64,000 nt of DNA from Ursus arctos (GCF_023065955.2 NW_026622897.1:5771001-5835000); one strand, 5' to 3'; shown: positions 37,634 through 48,600, counted from the stretch's first letter. The notes: a model not told the origin generated them from the letters alone. Made by a program: numbers and translations.

Positions 37634-38683
37634 TGTGAAGTTCGGCAGTGTTAAACGCCTTGCTGTAGTTGTACATGTGAAGTTCGGCAGTGTTAAACGC
37701 CTTGCTGTAGTTGTACATGTGAAGTTCGGCAGTGTTAAACGCCTTGCTGTAGTTGTACATGTGAAGTTCGGCAGTGTTAAACGCCTTGCTGTAGTTGTAC
37801 ATGTGAAGTTCGGCAGTGTTAAACGCCTTGCTGTAGTTGTACATGTGAAGTTCGGCAGTGTTAAACGCCTTGCTGTAGTTGTACATGTGAAGTTCGGCAG
37901 TGTTAAACGCCTTGCTGTAGTTGTACATGTGAAGTTCGGCAGTGTTAAACGCCTTGCTGTAGTTGTACATGTGAAGTTCGGCAGTGTTAAACGCCTTGCT
38001 GTAGTTGTACATGTGAAGTTCGGCAGTGTTAAACGCCTTGCTGTAGTTGTACATGTGAAGTTCGGCAGTGTTAAACGCCTTGCTGTAGTTGTACATGTGA
38101 AGTTCGGCAGTGTTAAACGCCTTGCTGTAGTTGTACATGTGAAGTTCGGCAGTGTTAAACGCCTTGCTGTAGTTGTACATGTGAAGTTCGGCAGTGTTAA
38201 ACGCCTTGCTGTAGTTGTACATGTGAAGTTCGGCAGTGTTAAACGCCTTGCTGTAGTTGTACATGTGAAGTTCGGCAGTGTTAAACGCCTTGCTGTAGTT
38301 GTACATGTGAAGTTCGGCAGTGTTAAACGCCTTGCTGTAGTTGTACATGTGAAGTTCGGCAGTGTTAAACGCCTTGCTGTAGTTGTACATGTGAAGTTCG
38401 GCAGTGTTAAACGCCTTGCTGTAGTTGTACATGTGAAGTTCGGCAGTGTTAAACGCCTTGCTGTAGTTGTACATGTGAAGTTCGGCAGTGTTAAACGCCT
38501 TGCTGTAGTTGTACATGTGAAGTTCGGCAGTGTTAAACGCCTTGCTGTAGTTGTACATGTGAAGTTCGGCAGTGTTAAACGCCTTGCTGTAGTTGTACAT
38601 GTGAAGTTCGGCAGTGTTAAACGCCTTGCTGTAGTTGTACATGTGAAGTTCGGCAGTGTTAAACGCCTTGCTGTAGTTGTACA
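37634..38683. repeat. 42-bp minisatellite, 25 apparently identical copies
   Basis: The array spans 1050 bp, exactly 25 units of 42 bp, each with 'gaagttcggcagtgttaaac' then 'gccttgctgtagttgtacat'. I see no difference between units, and the three stop-free translations repeat without change, which supports near-perfect identity. Each unit has two CpGs (about 50 in the array), about 45% G+C, and more G than C on the + strand. Flanks on both sides are an antisense L1 3'-end relic: 'tctttaag' on the left and 'gccagtctccagatctc' on the right line up with 'gttcttaag' and 'gccagtcttcaggac' in the related relic at 15690-16035. So the unit grew from an L1 segment. Because 42 is a multiple of 3, stop-free frames stay open through the array; no sign of coding is seen. 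Copy number could be misassembled. Confidence 0.98.
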
Positions 38684-38785
38684 GCCAGTCTCCAGATCTC
38701 TTCCCTCTTGCAAAACTGAATCTCTCCACCCTTTAGGTGGCTCTTAATTTTAAGGTGATAGTTTGTGCAAAGATTTCACAAACAT
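38684..38785 (-). mobile_element. L1 3'-end relic, right flank of the minisatellite
   Basis: 'gccagtctccagatctc' and 'cttgcaaaactgaatctc' match the antisense L1 3' end pattern at 15785-15830. With 37565-37633 it forms the host element in which the 42-bp array expanded. Confidence 0.7.
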
Positions 38786-38789
38786 ACTT

Positions 38790-40290
38790 TTCTACTTACT
38801 GATGGTGGTGTTTTTATATCTTTTTTCTCCCTGGCTTTATTGGGAAATAATTGATAAGTACGATTGTATGTAAAGCATACAATGTGAGTTTGTTTGGACA
38901 GTGTGAAATGACTACCAAGATTGAGATAATGCATCCATCACCTCACAGTTAACTTTTTGTGTCTGTGATGAGGATGTTTAAGATGTACTCTCCGCAGGGG
39001 CGCCTGGGTGGCCGTTAAGCGTCTGCCTTCAGCTCAGGGCGTGATCCCGGCGTTTTGGGATCGAGCCCCACATCAGGCTTCTCCACTGGGAGCCTGCTTC
39101 TTCCTCTCCCACTCCCCCTGCTTGTGTTCCCTCTCTTGCTGGCTGTCTCTCTCTGTCAAATAAATAAATCAAATCTTTTAAAAAAAAAAAGATGTACTCT
39201 CTGCAAATTTCAGGTTTACAATACAGTATTATTAACTGTAGTCACCATGCTGTACGTGAGATCCTCAGTTTATTCAACCTATAACTGAAAGTTTGTACCC
39301 TTTGACTTACATCTCACAATTTCTCCCTCTTCCCAGCCCCTGGCAGCTACCATTCTATATTTCTATGAAATTAGCCCCCCCTTTTTTCTCTTTAAATATT
39401 CCACATATAAGTGGTACCATATAGTGTCTGTCTCTGTCTGACTTATTTCACTTAACATAAATGCCCTCCAGTTTCATCCGTATTGTCACCAAATGGCAGG
39501 TTTCCATTCTTTCTCACTGCTCACTAATAGGCCATGGTATTTGTATACCACGTTTTCTTAATTTATCCTTTGACAGCTACTTAAGATTGTTTCACGTCTT
39601 GGCTATTGTGAGTAATGCTGCAGTGAACATGGAAATGCAGAGATCTCTTTTAGAAACTGCTTTTGTTTCCTTCAGATATATACACAGGAGTGAGTGGTAT
39701 TGTTGGGTCATACAGTAGTTTCAATTTTAAATTGTTTGAGGAACTTCCATTCTGTTCTCCACTGTTGCTGTGCAAGTTCACATTCCCACCAACAGTGCAC
39801 TAGGGTTCCCTGTTCTCCACTCCCTCGCCAATACTTGGTACATTTGGACTTCTTGATGATAACTCTCCTAGTAAGTGTGGAGTCCTGTCTCATTGTAGTT
39901 TTGATATATTTCCCTGATGATTAAAACTCCTAGAAGAAAACATAGGGAAAAAGCTCCTTGACATTGGTCTTGGCAGTGATCTTTTGGATAAGACACCGTA
40001 AGCAGGGCAGCAAAAGCTGAAATAAACAAAGGGAGTATATCAGACTGAAAAGCTTCTGTACAGGAAAGGAAACAAAAAGGCACCCTGTGGAATGAGAGAA
40101 CATATTAGCAAACCATATATTGAGGAAGGGCTTTCTGAGATATATATATAGGGAACGCCAAAGCAAAAAACCCAAATAATCCAATTAAAAAATGGACAAA
40201 GGACCTGAATAGACTCTTTTCCAAAGAAGGCAGTATACAAATAAATGGCCAATAGGTACATGAAAAGGGGCTCAACATCAATCATCAAGG
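38790..40290 (-). mobile_element. Second twin-primed (internally inverted) L1
   Basis: From 38790 to about 39920 the sequence is antisense L1 3' region (for example 'gacttatttcacttaacat', 'ggctattgtgagtaatgctg'), ending at 'tttccctgatga'. From about 39921 to 40290 it is sense ORF2: 'aaactcctagaagaaaacat', 'aaaatggacaaaggacctga', 'gaaaaggggctcaacatc'. The L1 position at 40290 (just before 'catcagggaaat') directly precedes the position at the other side of the junction. A SINE interrupts the antisense arm at 38997-39189. Confidence 0.85.
38997..39189 (+). mobile_element. CAN-SINE with a small head deletion
   Basis: Head 'ggggcgcctgggtggccgtt' lacks the few bases (acagcgg) present in sister copies, which removes part of the A-box region. 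Duplication 'aagatgtactctccgca' (38980-38996) and 'aagatgtactctctgca' (39189-39205) has one mismatch. Confidence 0.96.
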
Positions 40291-40652
40291 AAGTTTATTT
40301 CTTAAGAAAAGATTTTGTAGGTGGCTTTCAAATAAAATGTCAAGTAGTGCATCTTTCATTAATACTGTAAAATACTGTGAATTATCATAGTTCAATGACT
40401 TTAGGGTGGTGTAGGATGGTAAAGGAACTATGCTTACATAGCAGGTGTTTGTTTTGTTTTGCTTTTTAAGTCATGAGTTCTTGGGTATGGTGATTTAGGC
40501 AATGGAAATTAAGTACATTTGGAGTCTTAGGCAACAATGCTTATAAATGCTATGAAATGCATTTATTTTTAATGTAAGGGCTTACGTTATAAAGGTAATC
40601 TGTAAGGTCTTCAGTAGGGTTGATAGTTCTTTATTTTGTTGGCTTCCTTCAC

Positions 40653-40869
40653 ATTTTATGTATGTATGTATTTATTTGAGAGAAGATGTGTCCATGCGCG
40701 TGTGCTTGTGCACGCACATGGGGGGAGAGGGACAGAGGGAGAGGGAGAGAGTCTCAAGCAGACTCCCGCTGAGCTCAGAGACCAGTATAGGGCTGGATCT
40801 CAGGACCCTATGATCATGACCTGAGCCAAAACCAAGAGGCAGGCTGCCGACTGAGCCACCCAGGCAACC
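40653..40869 (-). mobile_element. CAN-SINE, antisense
   Basis: (TATG)n-like tail, 'tttatttgagagaagatgtg', GA-rich body, 'agggctggatctcaggaccc' and 'gagccacccaggcaaccc'. Confidence 0.93.
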
Positions 40870-40920
40870 CAGTCTCCTTCACTTTTAGATACCATTTCTG
40901 TTATAAACCATTAATTATTC

Positions 40921-41014
40921 CATGATGCATATGGGAGCTTCTTCAAGGAAACAAAAACATCTGTTTTCATGATGCATATGGGAGCTTCATCAACGAAACA
41001 AAAACACCTGATTT
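40921..41014. repeat. 47-bp tandem duplication
   Basis: Two adjacent 47-bp units, each beginning 'catgatgcatatgggagctt' and continuing with 'gaaacaaaaacat' or 'gaaacaaaaacac'. Four mismatches between the units, so the duplication is fairly old. Confidence 0.9.
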
Positions 41015-41754
41015 CTTTAGAGTATCTTTTCTTTAAATTCTGACTTTCATCTCCTTATGGTTTTGTTTTTCCTTTTTTTGCAATGATACTTTTTTTGTAC
41101 CCTCTAGGATGTATAGTAGTAATGCTTTTTTAAAGTAGGGTTTTTTTACTAATATAACAAGATAAAAATTTTAAACAAAAAAAATTAAAATAGGGTTTTT
41201 TTTTTTCATTCATTATGTTTTGAATCTTCTTGTAGCCGGTGTTAAAACTAACACAGACCAGCTAGGAACCATTGCTTTTAGTGACTGTTCTTGTTCTTTT
41301 ATCTTTCAAGTTTTTTGTGGCAACCTCCTACAGCTATCACAAGACCTTGAAAATAACTTGATGCTTTATCACTTTTGTATTTTACGATATTTTCCTTTTA
41401 GCATTTTATTTTGAAGTTTAGCGTACATGTCATGCAGGAAGTGCAAATGGAAATGAAAATTGCATTTTGATGTTTTACATCTTGTCAGGAAATCTTTCAT
41501 TAAACTCTTTGGTGGCTGCAAATTTCATTCTTGTACCAATAATACAAGGTCTTGTAGTCAAAATATAACTTTTGCCTAACAATAAGATACTTGATATTTT
41601 TCATGATTTAATGAATAGAAATTTAAAGTATTAATGAGCACTTCCCCCCTTGTCCAAGAGCCAGTGTTGAAACTTTTAGAAAAAGTGAAATCTGCATTTT
41701 AAGGAGTTAAATTCATTTTTGAAAAGTCTTTTAGTCGGAAAAATATTGTTAAGT

Positions 41755-42360
41755 GTGGTACAAAAAAACCCAGAAATTTTCATTATTTAAAAAAATTGAT
41801 TACATAAAGATTAAAAATATATGTTTAGCAAAAAACAAAACAAAACAACAAAATATTACCCTATATGACAAAAGTCTAACCATAAATGATACAGTGGGAG
41901 AAAATATTGACACATTTTTAACGAATGAAAAGATTTCACAAATTAATAAGTAAAATGCCAGGAATTCATTAAAAATACTAGTAAAGAATATACATGGTGC
42001 ATAGGGAAAAAATGCATTTGAAAAGATGTTCTCCTATGCTTAAAACAATACGAATGCAAGTTAAAACTTCCGTGAGATATTGTTTTTTCACCTGACAAAA
42101 TCATAAAGCCTAATAATCTGTTTTTTTTTTTTTTAATAGGTGTGGAGAATCAGTTACTCTCAAATTTTTGTTGGGAATATTAAATTTTGTGGAACTTCCC
42201 AGAAGGGTTATTTGGAAATATCTTTTGAAATTTAAATGCACATAGTTTTGACTGAGTGCTTTAACTTTTAGAAATTTATCCTAAGTAAATGGATGCACAT
42301 TTATATGAAGCTGTGTATACGAGGCTCTTGATTGCAGGGATAGCCTTTCTAGTATCTTGG
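41755..42360 (+). mobile_element. Old L1 ORF2 3' part, sense
   Basis: 'attgattacataaagattaa', 'gtttagcaaaaaacaaaac', 'agtgggagaaaatattgac' and 'gaaatttatcctaagtaaat' match the C-terminal part of L1 ORF2. Full of stops. Confidence 0.78.
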
Positions 42361-42689
42361 TGTCCTTCATCTATATTTGGATGTGGGGAGAATGTCGCGG
42401 GAAAGGATATAGAAAAAGCTATGAACACTGTTTGTTTCCTGGGAGGTAAACATGTGGCTGAAGAAGACATGAATGGCAGCTTTTTAACATGAATAAGACG
42501 TGAATTCATAGGACATGAATATCCTTTACAAAATAAACGAGCAGGTATCACCTGTTAAAGTTAATATTTAAAAGAATGACATTGAACTAAGCTAAGCCTC
42601 TTGTAAACCATATGTGAAACCCACCGTCAGTGGACACCCAGAAGGTACCAGTAATGCCACCGTGTTTGGGTGTTTGCCACTCAGTTCAA

Positions 42690-42985
42690 ACATTTGTCCC
42701 TCAGAAGGAAGTTTTCCTTAACTTTCTCTCCTCAGCCTAGACTAGCTGGGGCAGGTACCCTATTACATAGAATTCATCTTGTATATTTTTTCTGAGTACT
42801 TAATACATCTGTGATTAAATACGTAATATTTTCCACTGGTTTAATGTCTTTTTTCTATGATAGAGTTAGGCTCAGGGAGGCTTGGGAGTCCACCTGTCTC
42901 TTTCAGTGCTGGGGCCCCAGTATGCACTACAGTGTCTTGTATGTGCATGACACTCTAGCGCGTATTTGAGTGAAGAATAATTCTC
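42690..42985 (+). mobile_element. L2 3' end
   Basis: 'gtgctggggccccagtatg' followed by 'cgtatttgagtgaagaataa' and upstream 'cctcagcctagactag' fit an L2 tail. Confidence 0.5.
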
Positions 42986-43364
42986 GAATATCGGAGCAAA
43001 GCCAGCATATCAATAAAATAAGATAAACATGTGTCTTCTTACCCATGTTGGAATTTCTGTTCTTCCTTTCTGTGGCTTCCCTCAGACAAGCAAACTTGAA
43101 AAAAAAATTTTTTTTGTAGGGGGAGATCACAGCTCCCTTTTAGAATCCATGATAAACCGTAAAGATGCAAAGATGCATGTACCCCCAAATTTTGTGACAC
43201 AATTTCAGTGGCTTCATGGGTTTCCCTAAAGCTTGTGATGTGGACCTGCATCATCCCGAGATTCCACTCTGTAGGGTTGGTTTTCTGACTGACCTTTTTT
43301 CTATTCTGACAGTATTTGGTATTTTTGCTTTGTGACTTTTTCTCTTGTTCCTGGGACCAGGCGT

Positions 43365-43760
43365 TTGTATTTTATTATGAAAAAATTTCTAACATAAAGA
43401 AAAGTTGAAGAAAGTGTACTTTCGGACACCAAAATACCCACCACTCATATTCTACAGTTAACCTTTTATCATGTAATTCTCCATCTATCCATTTATCACC
43501 CTTTAAATGTAATGCATTTGAGAGTAAGTTGCCAACAGCATTACACTTTCTTCCATATACTTGAGCTTGCCTGCCATTCATTAAATTTAGTATTTGTTTA
43601 CAGGACTCTTTTGAAGTAGAAACTTATGTACAGTAAAATGCACCAATCTTAAGTGTAACATCTGAATTTTGACAATTATATATACCTGTGTAACTCAAAC
43701 TCCTATCAAGATATAGAGTATGACCATCACCCCCTGAAAGTTGCTCCTCAGCATTTTTTT
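43365..43760. mobile_element. L1 3' UTR-type relic
   Basis: 'catttgagagtaagttgcca', 'aaaatacccaccactcatat' and 'taaaatgcaccaatcttaag' belong to an old L1 3' region. Orientation is not certain. Confidence 0.6.
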
Positions 43761-43999
43761 GTTTTTGTTTAAGTGGTGATAATTTACTCCTGTTTAATTG
43801 TTATTTTTTCATCATGATGATCCTCTGAGTTTGCGCCATTTGATTAGCATTGTTTCTCTGATGACAGAACATTAGCCAACCCAGGATCCTCAAGAATTGA
43901 CCTAACCCTAAAACCAAGAAGATCAGATAAGAATCAGTAACACAGTCGCCAACCCTGGTGGCTGTGTTGGTGGTACTCTTTGATAATTGTTTGTGGGGA

Positions 44000-45159
44000 A
44001 AAGTAGGGGCTGGCGGTGTAGGAGTAATGGCTGAGCAGAAGGAAGTGGGGGTCTTATTAATGCCCTCTGTTCACAAGGTGTCCTACAGGTGGCAACTTAA
44101 TTTCAGTTGACAAGCTTCCTATCCCCCTACTCTCTTTCAATTTAGGTTTACCACCACACAATTTACTCAGTTACTCTCAGAAGTAAGGAAATGATGATTG
44201 TATTTATCATTTTCTAAGAATAATAGTAATGTATCTTAGAGTCTAGTGGTGGGGAGAGAGTTGTGAGGGATGGGCAGAGCAGTTTAGGGCCCTGTGCAAC
44301 CAGATGGCAACATTCATGCAGTCAGGGCCAGTGGGGGTTGGGGAATGGAGGAGATGGGATATCCCATGGGAAGAAGGAATCTAAAACAATTGAATTTCTT
44401 ATCACAGAAATCTTGTGAGGTGCACACATAGCAAATGTAACATATTGATGTCTCTCTCTGATGTAATAAAAATTTGTTGCTTCAGATGAGATTAATCTTT
44501 TCATAAGCATTTTGTGGATTTAGCATCTTAGAGTGTTCTTAAATTTGAAATGATTCATGGTCTGAGAAATAAGTGTAATTGGATAGTATAGCTTGTATGT
44601 TTTAAGAGCCAGAATTATAAAAGCAGTATTAGTAATACCCACATAAGACAACCTTTTGGTGTCGAAGCAACTTTCTTGTTGTCCTTAAATTTATCGTATT
44701 GCAGATACACTGTCTGATTTTCATAATAAGTATTATTTAAAATATAATTAATAACTTGACAGAAGCCTCTGTTTTAGTAAGTGTGTTGTTGTTTTTTATT
44801 TCATGGTACTTTATTTTTAAGCATTTTTTAATTCATTATCAGTAATATTCACTTTAAGTGAATTGTTCTTTCTGTGTGTATTTATTACCATAATATAACA
44901 GTTGTAGCTAATGTATATCTTTTCGAAGCTTCTGATAATTCTTGTTTCCTAGATCAGTCCCTTCTTTCTTACTTTTTCTTGGGTGGTTACCCATAACACA
45001 GAGTTAAAAAAAACCAACCAGTTAGGAAATTCAAAGTCCAGAATTTTGCAAATTAAAACCTCTGTGCAGTTGGCATGATCTGTTTAGGTAGTGTGAAATC
45101 AATATATATTAGTGGTATTTGAGATTTATCGAATACTTATATTTTGTGTGTTTTACATT
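44000..45159. other. Intronic, nothing recognised
   Basis: AT-rich sequence between L1 debris and a MIR; no feature supported. Confidence 0.55.
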
Positions 45160-45330
45160 TATTGTTAAACTTTCTGGAACAACCCTATGAGACAGAGGTA
45201 TTATCAAGGTTACTCAATTCATAGCTAAAGCACAGTGATTAAATTACTTGCTCTTACACAGCTCATAAGTGATAGAGCTTGAATTCAAATCCATTTTCTT
45301 AACTGTTGCACCAAAGACTTTTTCTTTCTA
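45160..45330 (-). mobile_element. MIR relic, antisense
   Basis: 'caaccctatgagacagaggt', 'acacagctcataagtgatag' and 'agcttgaattcaaatcc' match antisense MIR. Confidence 0.75.
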
Positions 45331-45622
45331 CTCATCTGACAGAAGCTGCCTTAGATGCATTTACTAACCACCACCTGTGGTACTCCTGGCTCTAATGTGA
45401 GGAGCATAATGCAAATCCCTCTGAGTGGTGGGTTACCTCTTGTCACTCTCTCATCAGTGCAGGCTGTGCTATGACCTGGGCAGCTCCCCATTTCAGATGG
45501 TTCGCTCATCATTCACTTGGCATAAGTAAGCAGTGGCTCTGTATTTTTAATACTTTGCTATGGTGGTTTTAGGACATTAGGTGGGTTCTGATCAGTGTAT
45601 CCTGTTAAAGTACTCTGATTCT

Positions 45623-45840
45623 GGGGCGCCTGGGTGGCACATCAGTTAAGCGTCTGCCTTCGGCTCAGGGCGTGATCCCGGCGTTATGGGATCGAGCCCC
45701 ACATCAGGCTCCTCTGCTAGGAGCCTGCTTCTTCCTCTCCCACTCCCCCTGCTTGTGTTCCCTCTCTTGCTGGCTGTCTCTATCTCTGTCGAATAAATAA
45801 ATAAAATCTTAAAAACAAAAAAAAACAAAAAAAAACCAAA
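45623..45840 (+). mobile_element. CAN-SINE with 16-bp target-site duplication
   Basis: Head 'ggggcgcctgggtggcacat', body 'gggatcgagccccacatcag', CT-rich region, 'cgaataaataaataaaatct' and a long A-rich tail interrupted by C. Perfect duplication 'aaagtactctgattct' at 45607-45622 and 45841-45856. It ends 560 bp upstream of a DDX10 exon, in sense orientation. Confidence 0.97.
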
Positions 45841-46400
45841 AAAGTACTCTGATTCTATTTCACCTTTGGACACAACTTGTTTGGGGGGATATTTTCCAAT
45901 GTTCATACAGTAAATTACTATAATAGGAGGAAGAATGTTGAGTTGCAAACAATGTACTGTAGTAATTTTGCTTTCCAGATAAACATTTTCCTATTCTGAA
46001 AATTTAAGTTTGCTCTTGGAATTAGAGCTATTTCTAAAATGTGCTGTGTGTTATAGATGCAGGGTAGCTTTATTTATCTTGAATGTCCATTTGTCACAGT
46101 ATCACATGGTTTCTGGTGCCTCAACATTATCAGGATTGCATACTTTTAGTAATAGAAGAAATTTTAAAGGTGACTTATGTCTAACATTCATCTTGTTTAG
46201 ATTTAAGCCCCTTTAGCACTGGGGGTTACCATTGGTTAAAAAATCTAATAACTTGATTTCTGGACAGTATTTTTGGTGCTTCTTATTAGCCAGTGAGCAG
46301 TAAATATATTTAATTTTAGAAAGTGTATTACAGAGTTAAGTTGCTGATAAAAAGCAGCCATTTAACTAATCATTTCTGTTTTTTGCATATTTTCATACAG

Positions 46401-46520
46401 AAAAAAGAACCTTCTAAATCCAGTGTCAAGAAAAAAGTGACCAAGGTTGCAGAAGCCAAAAAAGTAATGAAGAGAAATTTTAAAGTGAATAAGAAGATAA
46501 CATTTACCGATGAAGGGGAG
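46401..46520 (+). CDS. DDX10: DDX10 internal coding exon (C-terminal tail, first of three in window)
   Basis: The exon is 120 bp, exactly 40 codons, phase 0 at both ends. It follows a tract ending in 'catacag' and precedes the donor 'gtaaga'. The translation begins KKEPSKSS, includes EAKKVMKRNFKVNKK and ends ITFTDEGE, which I recognise as the lysine-rich region after the helicase core of DDX10. DDX10 (yeast Dbp4/Hca4) is a nucleolar DEAD-box ATP-dependent RNA helicase needed for early pre-rRNA processing to 18S rRNA. This exon carries none of the helicase motifs; its basic runs would suit nucleolar localisation or RNA contact (inference). By my recollection of the human protein (about 875 residues) it lies roughly at residues 650-695. 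The reading frame continues into 49224-49385. Confidence rests on the protein match, the intact frame and the splice sites. Confidence 0.96.
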
Positions 46521-47084
46521 GTAAGATTCTTAAATGCTTCATTTCTGAGGTGCCATCCAAGTATAGTAAAGAGTCTGACTCTCTTCTGACTTACATTCAT
46601 TAACGAGAAAAATGAACTGTTTCTTTAAAGCGTGCTAGGCAGCTCCCGTCCGTGCTGTCGAGGCCGTTCGTCAGCCGTACCTCTGTAGGCAGGCTGCCTC
46701 ACTGACAGTAAACGGCCATACTTCTGGGAGCTAATGACACAGGGTTGGTTTTGAACTTTCTAAATTCCGTTTTTACAGATTAGATTATCCCCTCAGGGTG
46801 TCCGTCAACAGGTTCTGGGGCAACAAACGCAAGAATAGTAACACAACTACTTACCGCAGCTTTTTCTGAACTCTAAAGTCTCTGCTTTGCAGATCCTCAG
46901 TTTCCATGCTGTGTTGGCATGTTTCTTACCGGGCTGGCTTTTTCTGCTTCACACAGGTGCCCCGCTCTCCTCTCACCATTACCTTGGTCTTAGCATAAAT
47001 ACATACCTGCAGAGTAGGGAAGGGGTTACCACTGGCACATGGCTCATGAAAAGTCCCTCTGTTAAATCACAGTGTTCTCTCCGT

Positions 47085-47200
47085 TTTTAAAGAGGAGAGG
47101 GGTCTGGGAAGTCAGGTGACTTGCCTAAGGAGTAATGGTGGTTAGTGGTCATAGTGGGTCTTCAGAATAGCCGCTCTTGGTTTTCACTCTCTTCAGCCTA
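47085..47200 (-). mobile_element. Possible MIR relic, antisense
   Basis: 'caggtgacttgcctaagga' is reminiscent of the antisense MIR core. Weak. Confidence 0.4.
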
Positions 47201-47249
47201 CAGATTTTCCTGTGCATCCTGGTAGCACGCACACCCACTGTCCCCTCAT

Positions 47250-47465
47250 TTTCCTTTCCTTATCTTTTATTTTTGTCTTCCTAGCACTTATGTGACTTTA
47301 CATTCTCTATTTACGTGATTATTATCCTTCTCTTCTACTCCAGTGGAATGAGGGTAGCTACCTGAGGGAAGATATCTGTCCCACTTTGCTCACTATTCTG
47401 TCCCCAGTACTGCAAATGGGGCCTGGCTATAGTAAACCCATATGTTTACTGAATGAATGGACTAT
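47250..47465 (+). mobile_element. L2 3' end
   Basis: 'attctgtccccagtactgc', 'ggggcctggctatagtaaac' and 'gtttactgaatgaatgg' match an L2 tail. Confidence 0.7.
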
Positions 47466-48429
47466 TTTCTAAAATCCCAATAAAATAAGTTTTTAAGATA
47501 CTGTAATATGTCACACAAGACATTTCTTCATCATTAATGCAAGCTGCATAAGCAGTTTGTATCCAGTGGAGTATGTTTCCTGTTAACTGTGTGGTTACTT
47601 TTGGATGTTACGTTGGGGAAGGGAGCCCAGATTTGTACTAAGAATATGGAGTAAAGTGGTGTATCAATCATACGAAGAAAGAGTGCAATTTAAAGTCATT
47701 GGAACTTGCAGAGGAAGTCTATAGAATTGATAAGTAACGGATCTTTATGAAATTACTGAAAAGAGGTCAGCACCTGAAGCCGGCTCAGCCAGAATATAGT
47801 CCTATCACATCAGATGCTTACAGTAAAGTGAGATTAGTGCTGTTAGTGTAATGAGGTTCTTCACTGTGCTTGTCAGTTTAACTGCGCAGATTATACCAAT
47901 TTGCTCCAAGATGAGTATAAATCCTTAACTGTAAAAAGTTTCCCTGAAAACTTACTGCTGGTAGGAGCCCTATATGGCTATGAGCCACACTGAAACTGCT
48001 CTAAAAGTCTGAAAGAACTTTTCATTCAGCCCGCAGAGGCATGAGCTTTTTTCATGGGGTCATAAAAGAGGACTGAGGAGTTGGAGCGGTAGATGGCATT
48101 CTTTCTGTCACACCTGCTCCCTCTCGCTGCTTCTTCAGTGTCAGTGGCTCCTGGCATGGCCACTCATGCAGTGACAGGTGTGACCCCCATTCGTTGCCAA
48201 AAGTCGAGACGCTGTGGGAATCCCATCTTGGAGAATGGCTGGTGACGGGAGTGAAAGGAGGTGACAAGAGAATATGTGTGCCTACAACTTCACTTTGCTT
48301 GCAGTTTAATTAGTGGCCTTTCAAAACAATGGCAGCTACTGAAATCCTCTGGCAACCAATTACTAGTTAAAAACAAGAGAATAGGTTTTGTCTAAATTGT
48401 CTAGAGTTTTACAGTATTAGACCTGGAAG

Positions 48430-48600
48430 ATTACTGAGCCAAATAGACCTTTTTAAAAAATTGTCAGGCAAGGATACAGATGCCCAGAAATGAAGTATCT
48501 GTTCAGGATTATGCAGTAGAACTAGCAGAAAAACTAGGACGTTAAGCCAGGTCCCCTGACTCCAGATGAGTGCCCCGACTTCTGCGTTACCTGTTCCTAA
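48430..48600 (-). mobile_element. MIR-like relic, antisense
   Basis: 'gatgcccagaaatgaag', 'caggtcccctgactccagat' and 'gagtgccccgacttctg' follow the layout of antisense MIR-type elements. Confidence 0.5.

Larger units (their letters stand above)
1..46400 (+). other. DDX10: DDX10 intron (upstream, 5' end outside window)
   Basis: Everything before the first recognised exon is taken as one DDX10 intron, open at the left edge. I recognise no other DDX10 exon and no other functional gene here. It holds one processed pseudogene, numerous L1, L2, MIR and CAN-SINE copies, several microsatellites and the 42-bp minisatellite. A short upstream exon could have been missed by eye, so the single-intron reading is inference. 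Confidence 0.75.

Noticed and set aside
37634..38683. CRISPR-like array
   Set aside because: The units are contiguous with no unique spacers, and the setting is a mammalian intron within an L1 relic.
37562..38713. 383-codon minus-strand open frame with a 14-residue repeat (TTTARRLTLPNF)
   Set aside because: Produced by the 42-bp tandem repeat; the period is divisible by three, so stop-free frames persist on both strands. No start context, splice or family support.
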